A stretch of 38,779 bases of DNA from Spirochaetota bacterium (GTDB lineage: Bacteria; Spirochaetota; Spirochaetia; Treponematales; UBA12059). This document shows positions 18,179 through 26,144 of the stretch, piece by piece; the stretch's first letter is position 1; each line of letters starts with the position of its first letter. A model generated the notes under the pieces. That model had not been told where the DNA came from and searched no databases. It worked only from the letters and a program-made list of their open reading frames with translations. A program made the translations under genes and the position numbers. The stretch is from contig JAKPMS010000119.1 in the NCBI GenBank assembly GCA_029548805.1, positions 1-38,779 of the forward strand. Direction: 5' to 3'.

Positions 18179-18466
18179 TCAAGATAATTCCGTTGCCGAC
18201 CGTATTACGATACGTCTCCAGCGGTTTTCTTTTAAGCTTGTTATTACAAGCTTGCCTTCTACAGGATATTGATACATACGGATTCTGTCATAAAAGTCAG
18301 TTACTTTATCTATATCCCTTTTTAATGCCAGCAGCTGTTTTTCTGTAATGGAAGAGCTTTCAAAACAGGCGCGCTGCAGCTTTTCAAAGCCATATTGAGG
18401 TAAAAGGCTGTAAACAGCTGTCCTGGAATCATCACTACCCAAATCGCACAGCACTGATACAAACAT
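18179..18466 (-). CDS. Cas2-like small nuclease-fold protein, not beside a CRISPR array
   Basis: The 95-aa protein follows the Cas2 pattern. A first strand ends in the metal-site Asp (FVSVLCDLGSDDSR, D8), then a helix, then GFEKLQRACFESSS matching the Cas2 YG-QxSVFE segment. LLALKRDIDKV and a D-x-IRMYQY strand follow. Cas2 proteins are dimeric ferredoxin-fold proteins of the CRISPR adaptation complex; related folds include VapD ribonucleases. Here there is no cas1, no other cas gene and no repeat array in the window. The gene heads a housekeeping operon with prfB 16 nt downstream. A cellular role other than CRISPR adaptation is therefore more likely, but unproven. The strong promoter upstream places the transcript start almost at the ATG. 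Confidence 0.75.
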   Translation of the reverse strand: MFVSVLCDLGSDDSRTAVYSLLPQYGFEKLQRACFESSSITEKQLLALKRDIDKVTDFYDRIRMYQYPVEGKLVITSLKENRWRRIVIRSATELS

Positions 18467-18474
18467 GCCCCAAT

Positions 18475-18502
18475 GTTATACGAAGCTATATTGTATTGTC
18501 AA
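18475..18502 (-). promoter_or_regulatory. Sigma-70 promoter of the cas2-like/prfB operon, near-leaderless
   Basis: TTGACA (18502-18497) and TATAAC (18480-18475) are separated by 16 bases on the minus strand. A start six to eight bases below the -10 box falls at about 18467-18469, right at ATG 18466, so the first gene may be translated from a leaderless mRNA. Confidence 0.7.
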
Positions 18503-18557
18503 ACATTCTATTTTTCCATAGCTTTGCTTTCTTTTTTTTGGCATGCACTTGAATATT

Positions 18558-18586
18558 TTGCTGTCTTTATGCAAAACTCGCATATT
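18558..18586 (+). promoter_or_regulatory. Candidate sigma-70 promoter of the ABC-F gene
   Basis: TTGCTG and CATATT are spaced by 17 bases in the divergent gap, about 30 nt before the ABC-F start codon at 18618. The match is moderate. Confidence 0.4.
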
Positions 18587-18617
18587 AAACATAACAATTC
18601 TTTATAAGGAACATACC

Positions 18618-20252
18618 ATGATAAATATAAGCGACATGAAACTGGGTTTTGGAGAAAGGATATTGTTTAAGGACGTAAACCTAAAATTTGTACCAGGCAA
18701 CTGCTATGGCATTATTGGCGCCAATGGGGCTGGCAAATCCACCTTTCTAAAACTTTTGTCGGGAGAAATGGAAAGCGATTCAGGGCAGATTTCTTATCCT
18801 CCAAACCTAAGAATGGCTGTACTCAGGCAAGATCATTTTGAATTTGACAATGAAAGGCTTGTGGATGTGGTAATACGCGGTTATGACAAGCTGTTCAACA
18901 TAATGAAAGAACGGGAAAGGATATATGCCAAAGAGGATTTTTCCGAGGCTGACGGATTGAAGGCCAGTGAGCTTGAAGGCGAATTTGCGGAACTGGGAGG
19001 CTGGGAAGCGGAAGCGGAGGCTTCACAGCTGCTGTCCGGGCTTGGAGTGCCCGAAGATGAGCATGAAAAGCTTATGGCTATTGTATCGGAAAGCAGCAAA
19101 GTGCGTGCACTTTTGGCCCAGGCTCTTTTTGGCAACCCGGACATACTTTTGCTGGACGAGCCGACCAATGGCCTGGATCTGGAAAGCATAACATGGCTTG
19201 AGGATTTCCTGATAGAATTTCCCAATATAGTCATTGTTGTTTCTCATGACAGGCATTTTTTGAACGCTGTATGCACCCAAATCTGCGACATAGATTTTGG
19301 ACTCATCAGACAGTATCCCGGAAATTATGATTTTTGGTACAAAATTTCAAGAATGCTGCAAACGCAGATGAAGGATGAAAAACGGCGCAGAGAAGACAAG
19401 ATCAGGGACTTGAAAGAATTCATACAGCGCTTTGCGTCCAATGCTGCAAAAAGCCGGCAGGCTACGAGCAGAAGAAAGGTACTGGAAAAGCTAGAGGTTG
19501 AGGAACTCCAGCCTACCAGCAGGCGCTTTCCATGGGTGGCGTTCAAGCCATTGCGGGAACCGGGCAACAATATAATAAGCATAAACGGGCTGGGCAAAAA
19601 CGAAAACGGAAAAAAGCTTTTTGGGGATTTAGACATACTGGTAAACAAGGGCGATAAAATAGCTTTTGTAGGAAAAGACCATCTTGCCAAAACAGCACTT
19701 TTCAGGATACTTGCCGGAGAGGACAAGGACTACGAAGGGGCTTTCAGCTGGGGCCAAACCATAACGGTATCCAGTTTTCCAAAAGACAATGCCCATCTGT
19801 TTGAATCAGACGAAAGCATAGTGGATTGGCTGAAGCGCTATACTAGCAGCGACGATGAAACTTATATAAGGTCCTTTTTGGGCAGAATGCTTTTCTCGGG
19901 AGACGAAGCGCTAAAGCCGGTAAAAGTGTTGTCTGGCGGGGAAAAAGTACGCTGTCTTTTGTCGCGCCTCATGATAGAAGAATCCAACTGCCTCATTCTG
20001 GACGAACCCACCAACCACCTGGATCTGGAAGCCATAACAGCCCTGAACAATGGCCTTATAGAATTTCCAGGCATACTTCTTTTTACCAGCCACGACCATG
20101 AGTTTGTTGAATCTATAGCCAACAGGATTATAGAATTTTGCCCTGGCGGGATAATAGACAGGATGATGAACTTTGATAATTACCTGAAAGACCCCCAGGT
20201 CAGGGAGCTAAGGAACAAGTATTATGGCGGGCAGGAAAAGTTCCAGATATAA
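18618..20252 (+). CDS. ABC-F family ATPase, YbiT-like
   Basis: The 544-aa protein has two ABC ATPase domains in tandem and no membrane segments, as in ABC-F proteins that act on the ribosomal E site. Domain 1 has Walker A GANGAGKST (34-42) and Walker B ILLLDEPTNGLD; its signature is degenerate (VSESSKVRALLAQAL). A charged linker spans about 245-300. Domain 2 has signature LSGGEKVRCLLSRL and LILDEPTNHLD, but its P-loop reads GKDHLAKT (352-359) with Ala in place of the usual Gly. The degenerate first signature matches my memory of E. coli YbiT. The track start (18543) adds 25 residues; ATG 18618 with AAGGAAC upstream is the family start. Translation factor versus antibiotic protection cannot be told apart. 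Confidence 0.88.
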   Translation: MINISDMKLGFGERILFKDVNLKFVPGNCYGIIGANGAGKSTFLKLLSGEMESDSGQISYPPNLRMAVLRQDHFEFDNERLVDVVIRGYDKLFNIMKERERIYAKEDFSEADGLKASELEGEFAELGGWEAEAEASQLLSGLGVPEDEHEKLMAIVSESSKVRALLAQALFGNPDILLLDEPTNGLDLESITWLEDFLIEFPNIVIVVSHDRHFLNAVCTQICDIDFGLIRQYPGNYDFWYKISRMLQTQMKDEKRRREDKIRDLKEFIQRFASNAAKSRQATSRRKVLEKLEVEELQPTSRRFPWVAFKPLREPGNNIISINGLGKNENGKKLFGDLDILVNKGDKIAFVGKDHLAKTALFRILAGEDKDYEGAFSWGQTITVSSFPKDNAHLFESDESIVDWLKRYTSSDDETYIRSFLGRMLFSGDEALKPVKVLSGGEKVRCLLSRLMIEESNCLILDEPTNHLDLEAITALNNGLIEFPGILLFTSHDHEFVESIANRIIEFCPGGIIDRMMNFDNYLKDPQVRELRNKYYGGQEKFQI

Positions 20253-20260
20253 AAGCCTTG

Positions 20261-20288
20261 AAAGCCGCTTGTGGCGATAAGCGGCTTT
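20261..20288 (+). terminator. Hairpin between ABC-F gene and argP
   Basis: AAAGCCGCTT and AAGCGGCTTT form a perfect 10-bp stem around an 8-base loop, eight bases after the ABC-F stop. The U-tract is short, so termination may be partial. The hairpin ends 18 nt before argP. Confidence 0.65.
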
Positions 20289-20306
20289 GCATGATAATAT
20301 GAAAGT

Positions 20307-21209
20307 ATGCTTGATTATCAGCTGGTAGAAGCATTTGCTGTTGTGCTTGAAGAAGGCGGCTTTGCAAGAGCCGCCGAAAGGCTTTTTGTTACGCAGTCGG
20401 CCGTATCACAAAGGGTCAAGCTGCTTGAAGACAGCCTTGGCAAAACGCTTATATCCCGCGGCAGCCCTCTCAAGGCTACAGCAGCCGGAGAAACCCTTTT
20501 CAGGCATTACAAACAAATAATCTCCATGGAAGAAGAAACCCTTGGCGGGCTTGGAGCAAAATATTCAGACAAGTTTAATGCTGCCCCGCATTTGCAAATA
20601 GCGGTAAATATTGACAGTTTGCATGTGTGGTTTTTGGAAGCTGTGGCCCCGCTAGTATGCAAACAGGGCTTTACCCTGGAAGTATTGACGGCTGGCCATG
20701 CCCAAACCATAGATTTGCTAAAAGCCGGAGCAGTATATGCATGTATAAGTTCCCAAAGGCAGCCCGTAGACGGCTGTACAGTGGACATTTTGGGCCCGTT
20801 AAAATATGCGCTGGTTGCTTCAGAAAATTTTGCCGGCAGATATTTTGCTGATGGTTTTAGCAGGGAAGCTGCCTGCCGGGCTCCCGTGGTGGACCTTGAC
20901 CGTCAGGATTCCATGCAGCGCAATGTTTTGTTCAAGGCTTTTGGAGACCCCCAGCTTTGCCCGCCAATACAGTATTTTCCTACAGCCGATTCCTACGACA
21001 GGGCTATAAGGGCAGGTTTGGGTTACGGGCTCGTTCCTGTTGTAAACATAAGAAAAGAACTGGAAGAAGGCAGCCTGGTAGAACTGGACAAATCCCTGCG
21101 AATAGAACTGAGCCTTTACTGGCATGCATGGAAGCATTCTGCCAGTGCCTTTAAAAAATTTTCCGCTGATTTTGTCGGAATGGCATCCAGACTGCTCAAC
21201 TCATGCTGA
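20307..21209 (+). CDS. argP: LysR-family regulator, ArgP/IciA type
   Basis: The 300-aa protein has the LysR winged helix (GGFARAAERLFVTQSAVSQRVKLLE, about 17-41) and a periplasmic-binding-protein-like effector domain. The first half and the LQIAVNIDSLHVWFLEAVAP stretch line up with my memory of ArgP rather than generic LysR. So do DILGPLKYALVASENFAGRYF and the final LSLYWHAWK. ArgP in enterics controls lysine/arginine export and DNA precursor genes, with lysine or arginine as effector. Its target here is not visible, because no divergent partner lies upstream, unlike many LysR genes. ATG 20307 follows the hairpin after the ABC-F gene with only a weak GAAAG ribosome site. Confidence 0.82.
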   Translation: MLDYQLVEAFAVVLEEGGFARAAERLFVTQSAVSQRVKLLEDSLGKTLISRGSPLKATAAGETLFRHYKQIISMEEETLGGLGAKYSDKFNAAPHLQIAVNIDSLHVWFLEAVAPLVCKQGFTLEVLTAGHAQTIDLLKAGAVYACISSQRQPVDGCTVDILGPLKYALVASENFAGRYFADGFSREAACRAPVVDLDRQDSMQRNVLFKAFGDPQLCPPIQYFPTADSYDRAIRAGLGYGLVPVVNIRKELEEGSLVELDKSLRIELSLYWHAWKHSASAFKKFSADFVGMASRLLNSC

Positions 21210-21221
21210 TTGCATAGTATT

Positions 21222-21331
21222 GGGGACCTCTAAAAACTCGTTTAATTTTTCTAGGTGCCCTTTGTAAATCCTACTGGATTTACACTTACATAATGGTAGA
21301 CCTCTAAAAACTGAAGTTTTTAGAGGTCCCC
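21222..21331. repeat. 110-bp composite hairpin repeat with 17-bp terminal inverted repeats
   Basis: Perfect 17-bp ends, GGGGACCTCTAAAAACT (21222-21238) and AGTTTTTAGAGGTCCCC (21315-21331), bound three consecutive stem-loops. The first uses the left end with a diverged inner arm (AATTTTTCTAGGTGCCC). The middle is GTAAATCC-tact-GGATTTAC (21264-21283). The third is a 14-bp perfect stem GACCTCTAAAAACT around a 2-base loop. It lies between the 3' ends of argP and the gmhA-like gene and may act as a two-way terminator. No ORF is inside, which fits a MITE or REP-like element. Confidence 0.75.
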
Positions 21332-21336
21332 TAATT

Positions 21337-21996
21337 TCAGTTCGATACAAAAAAGCGCTTTTCTATAAGTGCGCATAATTCGTGGTACACTGGTCTGTGC
21401 AAATCCTGGATTTCTCCGGCGTTTTTACCGGGGCAACAGATGGTCTCTGTACAGTGTTCAGCCAGCAAACTGGGCTCCGGTCCAGTCAGCCCTATAACGC
21501 TCATGCCCATGGCTTTGGCAAGCTTGGCTGCCATAATGACAGAAGCAGATTTTCCTGAGGTGGAAAGACACAAAAGGCAGTCACCTTTTGTGGCCAAAGC
21601 CAAAACTTGCTGCGCAAAAACATAGTCAAAGCCCTGGTCGTTGGCAATGGCAGTAATCAGTGCGGAATTGGAGCACAAGGAGATGGCAGGTAAGCCGCCC
21701 TGAAGATTTTTTAATAGAGGCGCGTCTTCCTTAAAAGTTGCCGCGTATTCTTCCAGCTTTTCCGGGCTCAAAGGCCTTTTTAAAAGGAAGCCCTTGACCA
21801 GCTCGCCGGCTATATGCTCAGCATCGGAAGCCGAACCGCCATTACCGCATATAAAAAGCCTGCCCCCTTTTTTAAAGCTTTCCAGCAACAATTCCGTACT
21901 TTTAACAAACGAACTTTTTACAGACCCAAGTTCCGGGAATTTGGCGGACAAAATGTCAAACCCGTCCTCTGCCAATTTTAATGTATCCTTATTCAT
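21337..21996 (-). CDS. SIS-domain phosphoheptose isomerase-like protein (GmhA family)
   Basis: The 219-aa SIS protein carries the GmhA core GNGGSASDAEHIAGELVKGF (51-70) with Glu at position 65. It also has the phosphate-binding LSTSGKSASVI and a C-terminal EIQDLHRPVYHEL with His200 and His205 at the catalytic-histidine region. GmhA converts sedoheptulose 7-phosphate to D-glycero-D-manno-heptose 7-phosphate; DiaA, a replication factor, is a related fold without the catalytic residues. An insert at about 71-100 (LLKRPLSPEKLEEY) marks a longer subgroup. It is the last gene of the importer operon, 18 nt after the ATPase gene, so a sugar phosphate brought in by the transporter is a plausible substrate. 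Confidence 0.82.
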   Translation of the reverse strand: MNKDTLKLAEDGFDILSAKFPELGSVKSSFVKSTELLLESFKKGGRLFICGNGGSASDAEHIAGELVKGFLLKRPLSPEKLEEYAATFKEDAPLLKNLQGGLPAISLCSNSALITAIANDQGFDYVFAQQVLALATKGDCLLCLSTSGKSASVIMAAKLAKAMGMSVIGLTGPEPSLLAEHCTETICCPGKNAGEIQDLHRPVYHELCALIEKRFFVSN

Positions 21997-22014
21997 GGCT
22001 TGGTGGTTCCGGTA

Positions 22015-23109
22015 CTATTCAGACGCCATGGCATGGGCAGCTGTCTTTGGAAAATTTATTGCTACCATGTCTCCCTGATTGAAGAAACCGTTTACCACAG
22101 GGTCATGCGAAACAGCCAAAATGGGGCTGTCAAGGCCAGCATCTATTTCGTATTCAACCACAGATCCCAGGTATACTGCTTTTTCTATTTTGCCACCAAT
22201 AATGCTTTTTGTCTTTTTTTCTGCCGGCTCCAGCACTAGGGATTCCGGCCTGACTGCAAGTATGCATGGGCTCCCGTCAGCCAAGTCTCCTGTATGAGAG
22301 TTTGCGCTAATTTCCACACCCTTAAAGCTAGCAGCAGCCTCTTCTCCCCTTATGGATACAGTTTCACAGGGTATAAAATTGACTCGGCCAATAAAGTCAG
22401 CCACAAAACGTTTGGCAGGCCGGGAGTATATCTCGAAAGGAGTGCCAATCTGAATTACCCTTCCGTTGTTCATGACGACTATACGGTCGGAAACAGTCAT
22501 GGCTTCTATTTGGTCGTGGGTTACATAAATGCTTGTTATTCCAAAGGCTTGTTGAATGCGGCGTATTTCCAGGCGCATCTGGTCGCGCAGCTTTGCATCA
22601 AGATTGGAAAGCGGTTCGTCAAAAAGAAGCACACTGGGTTTGTTTATAATTGCCCTGGCCAACGCCACCCTTTGTTGTTGTCCTCCGGACAACTGGTCCG
22701 GCCTTCTTTTTGCCAGAGGCAAAAGGCCCATGACTTCCATTATTCTGCGGCTTTCTTCCTTGACTTCTTTTTTGGCATGGCCTTTCAATTCAAGGCCAAA
22801 GCCTATATTTTGTTCTACAGACATGTGAGGAAAAATGGCATAGCTCTGAAATACCATTGATGTGTCCCTCTTGTTGGGAGGAATGTCGTTGACAAGTTTT
22901 CCGGATATAAAAACCTTGCCTTCTGTGGGGTTTTCAAAACCTGATACTATTCTAAGTGTAGTGGTTTTTCCGCAGCCTGAAGGGCCCAGGAAAGTGACAA
23001 GTTCTCCCTCTTTTATTTCCAGGCTTACCTGGTCAAGCGCTTTTATATGGCCATCCTTGCGGCTTGGGTCATCAAAAATTTTGCTTACATTTTCCAGTAT
23101 TACGCTCAT
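22015..23109 (-). CDS. ABC importer ATPase, AfuC/FbpC/PotA type
   Basis: The 364-aa ATPase has Walker A GPSGCGKTTT, Q-loop MVFQSYAIFPHMS, signature [15 protein letters not shown], Walker B VLLFDEPLSNLDAKLR and the H-loop in YVTHDQ. A C-terminal TOBE domain (about 250-360) contains LAVRPESL. The CUT1/FbpC-like form with TOBE is used by iron, spermidine, phosphonate and sugar-phosphate importers, so the ATPase does not fix the substrate. ATG 23109 has GGAGG six bases upstream. It follows the permease by 11 nt and is followed by the SIS gene. Confidence 0.92.
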   Translation of the reverse strand: MSVILENVSKIFDDPSRKDGHIKALDQVSLEIKEGELVTFLGPSGCGKTTTLRIVSGFENPTEGKVFISGKLVNDIPPNKRDTSMVFQSYAIFPHMSVEQNIGFGLELKGHAKKEVKEESRRIMEVMGLLPLAKRRPDQLSGGQQQRVALARAIINKPSVLLFDEPLSNLDAKLRDQMRLEIRRIQQAFGITSIYVTHDQIEAMTVSDRIVVMNNGRVIQIGTPFEIYSRPAKRFVADFIGRVNFIPCETVSIRGEEAAASFKGVEISANSHTGDLADGSPCILAVRPESLVLEPAEKKTKSIIGGKIEKAVYLGSVVEYEIDAGLDSPILAVSHDPVVNGFFNQGDMVAINFPKTAAHAMASE

Positions 23110-23120
23110 AATGGCCTCCG

Positions 23121-24812
23121 TCAGAAGTTCAGCATTGTTCCGGCATATTTGCCATAGCGCAGCTTCAGTACAGCCCTGATCAATGCTATGGCAGCAAATA
23201 TAATAATAACAAGTATCACGCTAAAAGCTGCAGCCGAACCCAGTCTGCCAGATTCAACCTGCGACATTATTTGTACAGTTACCAGGAACCAGCGCGATGA
23301 AACCAGGAATATGGCTGCGCTTATGGCCGTCATAGCGCGTACAAAGGCAAACACCAGCCCCGAAAAGTAAGCAGGTACAATCATGGGAAGGGTTACCCTG
23401 GAAAAGGTTGTTTTTGCATCTGCTCCCAGATCTATGGCGGCTTCTTCAATTGCCGGATCTATCTGCCTTAAAATGGCTATTCCAGATTCAATACCCACCG
23501 GCACATAACGGAAAATAAAGTTAAGGAGCAGTATGGACAGGGTGCCTGTCAGGATGAAAGGTGCCCTGTTGAATGCAAGAATATACCCTATACCTATTAC
23601 CGTTCCCGGCACGGCAAAACTCAACATGCTGGTAAACTCCATAAACTTGCGCCCTGGAAACGATTTCCGGATAACCAGAAACGCAATTATCATCCCCAGG
23701 GTTCCGGAAACTGGAGTGGATATTCCGGCTATGGTCAAAGTATCCTTGACGGATTTAAAACCAACGCCAAAAGCATACTTGAAATGTTCCAAAGTCAATG
23801 AGTTGTTGCTGCCCCATACTTTGGCTACAGCTCCCCAAAGTACGGTCAGGTATATCATTATTATGAGCAGTGTAAACAGCATGCAAGCCGCAAAAATCAG
23901 TACTCTGGCAAGAGGACTGACTATTTTTATGCTGGAGCTTGCCGGCTTTCCTGTAATTGTTACATAACGTTTTTTGGATACCCAGTATTTCTGTATTATC
24001 CATGCGCTTATGGACGGCACCAGCAAAAGTATGGAAAGGGCTGCTCCGCTGGGCAGGTCGTACATGCCGGTTATCTCAAGATATGCCTGGACTGACAGAA
24101 TAGGAAAGCGGCTGCCGGTAAGAATAAGCGGATTGCCAAAGTCTGCTAGGCTTTCAATAAAAAGTACCAGCATGGCACTTGCCAAACCTGGCAGTGCCAA
24201 GGGCAAAGTAACACGCATAAACACTTTAAACCTGGATCCGCCAAGATCAAGAGCGGCATCTTCCAACGTCGGGCTTATGGATTCCAGAACGCCGCGCAGG
24301 GCAAGATACGCTACAGGAAAAAAGGTTATGGTCTGGGCAAGCATTAAGCCTCTCAAACCATAGATGGGAAAGTTCTGTATTTTTAACAAATTCCAGGTAA
24401 TAAAACCATTGTTTCCAAAAAGCATTATAATGGCCAAAGCCCCTATGAAGGGCGGTGACACAATGGGAATGATGGCTATGGCATGCAAAAGCCGTTTGAA
24501 CGGCACATCGGCCCTGGTCACGGCAAAGGCAAAAAGAAAACCGATTGCAGTGCCCAAAATGGCGGTCAGGCCTCCTACCAGCAGGCTGTTTCTGAAACCC
24601 TGCATAAAATACTTGTTCCGCACAGCATTCATAAAAATGCCAAGCGTCCATTTGTTGCCGTCTTTGAATGCTGTGGTTACAACTCTTGCAATAGGGAAAA
24701 TAATAAAAAATCCGAGAGCCAAAAGGATTGCCAAAACAGCCATAGCCAATATTGGATCTTTCAGAATTTTTTTTGTATCAGACAAAGATTTAGCAAAGCT
24801 GTTTTGTAACAT
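23121..24812 (-). CDS. ABC importer permease, duplicated FbpB/AfuB type
   Basis: This 563-aa protein contains two fused permease halves of about six helices each. Each half has an EAA coupling motif: EDAALDLGGSRFKVFMRVTLP in the first and EEAAIDLGADAKTTFSRVTLP in the second. This arrangement is typical of FbpB/AfuB/PhnU-type importers. The track start is a TTG at 24887 that would place codons inside a strong hairpin. ATG 24812, with GGAG eight bases upstream and beyond the hairpin, is the likely start. It works with the ATPase downstream and the binding protein upstream. Confidence 0.9.
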   Translation of the reverse strand: MLQNSFAKSLSDTKKILKDPILAMAVLAILLALGFFIIFPIARVVTTAFKDGNKWTLGIFMNAVRNKYFMQGFRNSLLVGGLTAILGTAIGFLFAFAVTRADVPFKRLLHAIAIIPIVSPPFIGALAIIMLFGNNGFITWNLLKIQNFPIYGLRGLMLAQTITFFPVAYLALRGVLESISPTLEDAALDLGGSRFKVFMRVTLPLALPGLASAMLVLFIESLADFGNPLILTGSRFPILSVQAYLEITGMYDLPSGAALSILLLVPSISAWIIQKYWVSKKRYVTITGKPASSSIKIVSPLARVLIFAACMLFTLLIIMIYLTVLWGAVAKVWGSNNSLTLEHFKYAFGVGFKSVKDTLTIAGISTPVSGTLGMIIAFLVIRKSFPGRKFMEFTSMLSFAVPGTVIGIGYILAFNRAPFILTGTLSILLLNFIFRYVPVGIESGIAILRQIDPAIEEAAIDLGADAKTTFSRVTLPMIVPAYFSGLVFAFVRAMTAISAAIFLVSSRWFLVTVQIMSQVESGRLGSAAAFSVILVIIIFAAIALIRAVLKLRYGKYAGTMLNF

Positions 24813-24848
24813 GACCGGCTCTCCGACTAAATATGGTTTTGAATTGAA

Positions 24849-24882
24849 AGCCCCTGCCATTAAATAGCAGCTGGCAGGGGCT
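24849..24882 (-). terminator. Intercistronic hairpin between binding-protein and permease genes
   Basis: Arms AGCCCCTGCCA and TGGCAGGGGCT pair perfectly over 11 bp around a 12-base loop. It lies between the binding protein (stop at 24941) and the permease (ATG 24812). There is no good U-tract, so it probably blocks 3' decay or partly ends transcription, giving excess binding protein as in other importer operons. Confidence 0.7.
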
Positions 24883-24940
24883 GTCAAAGAATAAGCAAAA
24901 AATCTGAATTGCTAATGTCAAATCATAGGCATTTCAGCTT

Positions 24941-25978
24941 TTATTTGACGGGAAGCACCTCGCTTACCCAGCGGTCAACCAGGCGCTTTTTTTCTGCACT
25001 TGCCCAAGCTGTGTCCATTGTAACAGTTTTAAGGGTTTCAAAGGCTGGCATACCCTTTCCTAGAGGAACCCCAGGGGTCACAGGATAAAAGTATGTACTG
25101 GCTTTGGACAGGATTGCCTGTCCATTTGGACTAGTCAGCCATTCGACCAGAGCCTGGGCAGCTTTAAGATTTTTTGCATCCTTTACAATGGAAACAGCAG
25201 GTGCTTCAAAGCTTACACCTTCCGACGGGAAAACCACTTCCAGAGGGTGTCCCTTGTCTATAAACTCGAAAAATGCCGGTGTAAACTGAATGCCTATCAT
25301 GCTCTGTCCTACTGCAACACCCTGAGAAGGAGCAGTACCAGAAGAGGTATAAGTCTGAACGTTTGGAGCCAGTTTTTTCATATAGTCATAGGCCTTTTCC
25401 TCGCCCATGATAAGAACAAAGGATGCCAACAGATTGTAGCCTGTACCAGCTGTCTGGGGACTTGGCAATTGTATCTGACCCTTGTATTCAGGCTTCAAGA
25501 GATCATTCCAGGATTTTGGCATGGAAGCTCCCTGCCTGGCCAGAATATCCTTGTTTATGGCCAAAGCCATGGGATTCATGTAGAAGCTGCGCCAATAACC
25601 TTCTGCATCCTTGAATTTTTTATCCAGGGAGGCAAAATTTCCTCCGGTGTGGGGAATGGTCAAACCGTCATTTTTGGCTGCAGCATGATTTTCGCTGGGA
25701 GCGCCCATCCATACATCAGCCTGCGGATTGGCAGCCTCCGCCTTGAGCCTGGCCAGGGCCGGTCCGGTGGACAGGTGGACAAACTGGGCAGTAATACCGG
25801 TATCTGCAGTAAAGGCATCCAGGATTTTTTTGGCGTTGCCTTCATCTACACTAGAGTAAACAATAACCAGTTTTGGTGTATCCTCAGCTGCTTTTTCTTT
25901 ATCACCAACAGCAAAAACAGCAGAACCCAGGGTAAGTGCGATAATGGAAAAAGCCAACAACCTTTTGTACTTTTTCAT
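24941..25978 (-). CDS. Periplasmic substrate-binding protein, AfuA/FbpA family
   Basis: The 345-aa protein begins with a signal peptide (LAFSIIALTLGSAVFA) and no lipobox cysteine. The mature protein shows the cluster pattern VYSSVDEGNAKKILDAF, DVWMGAPSENHA and GQIQLPSPQTAGTGYN. FPSEGVSFEAPAVSIVKDAKN and a C-terminal helix region with SKASTYFYPV follow. Family members bind Fe(III), sugar phosphates (AfuA), phosphoglycerate (PgtC) or phosphonates. The Glu258 in PSEGVSFE lies, from memory, where AfuA uses a glutamate for sugar recognition, but the preceding His-Asp pair seems absent. It heads the operon, with GGAGG before ATG 25978 and a sigma-54 promoter upstream. Confidence 0.88.
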   Translation of the reverse strand: MKKYKRLLAFSIIALTLGSAVFAVGDKEKAAEDTPKLVIVYSSVDEGNAKKILDAFTADTGITAQFVHLSTGPALARLKAEAANPQADVWMGAPSENHAAAKNDGLTIPHTGGNFASLDKKFKDAEGYWRSFYMNPMALAINKDILARQGASMPKSWNDLLKPEYKGQIQLPSPQTAGTGYNLLASFVLIMGEEKAYDYMKKLAPNVQTYTSSGTAPSQGVAVGQSMIGIQFTPAFFEFIDKGHPLEVVFPSEGVSFEAPAVSIVKDAKNLKAAQALVEWLTSPNGQAILSKASTYFYPVTPGVPLGKGMPAFETLKTVTMDTAWASAEKKRLVDRWVSEVLPVK

Positions 25979-26014
25979 AAAACCTCCGATAAAAATAATA
26001 CTTGCTTATAATAT

Positions 26015-26030
26015 AGCAATTAGCATGCCA
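26015..26030 (-). promoter_or_regulatory. Sigma-54 promoter of the importer operon
   Basis: The minus strand reads TGGCATG-CTAA-TTGCT. GG and GC are exactly ten bases apart, and only one base differs from TGGCACG-N4-TTGCW. The predicted start, about 12 bases further, is near 26004, giving a 26-nt leader before the binding-protein ATG. Confidence 0.85.
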
Positions 26031-26144
26031 TATTATTATTTTGGCAAGCTTTTCTGGTATATGCGACAAACTTCAATATAGCTACGAGATTGCTGCTTAT
26101 TTTGCTTGTTAAAAATACAGAGTTTTAAAATAAATGAAATACCT

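Noticed and set aside
18179-18466. CRISPR-Cas locus
   Set aside because: No repeat array, cas1 or effector gene occurs anywhere in the window.
24813-24887. TTG start of the permease at 24887
   Set aside because: It would put the start within a strong intercistronic hairpin; ATG 24812 has a ribosome site beyond it.
21337-25978. Calling the importer an iron(III) system
   Set aside because: The family name alone suggests iron, but the SIS isomerase and PgtABC-like sensor fit organophosphate better; kept open.
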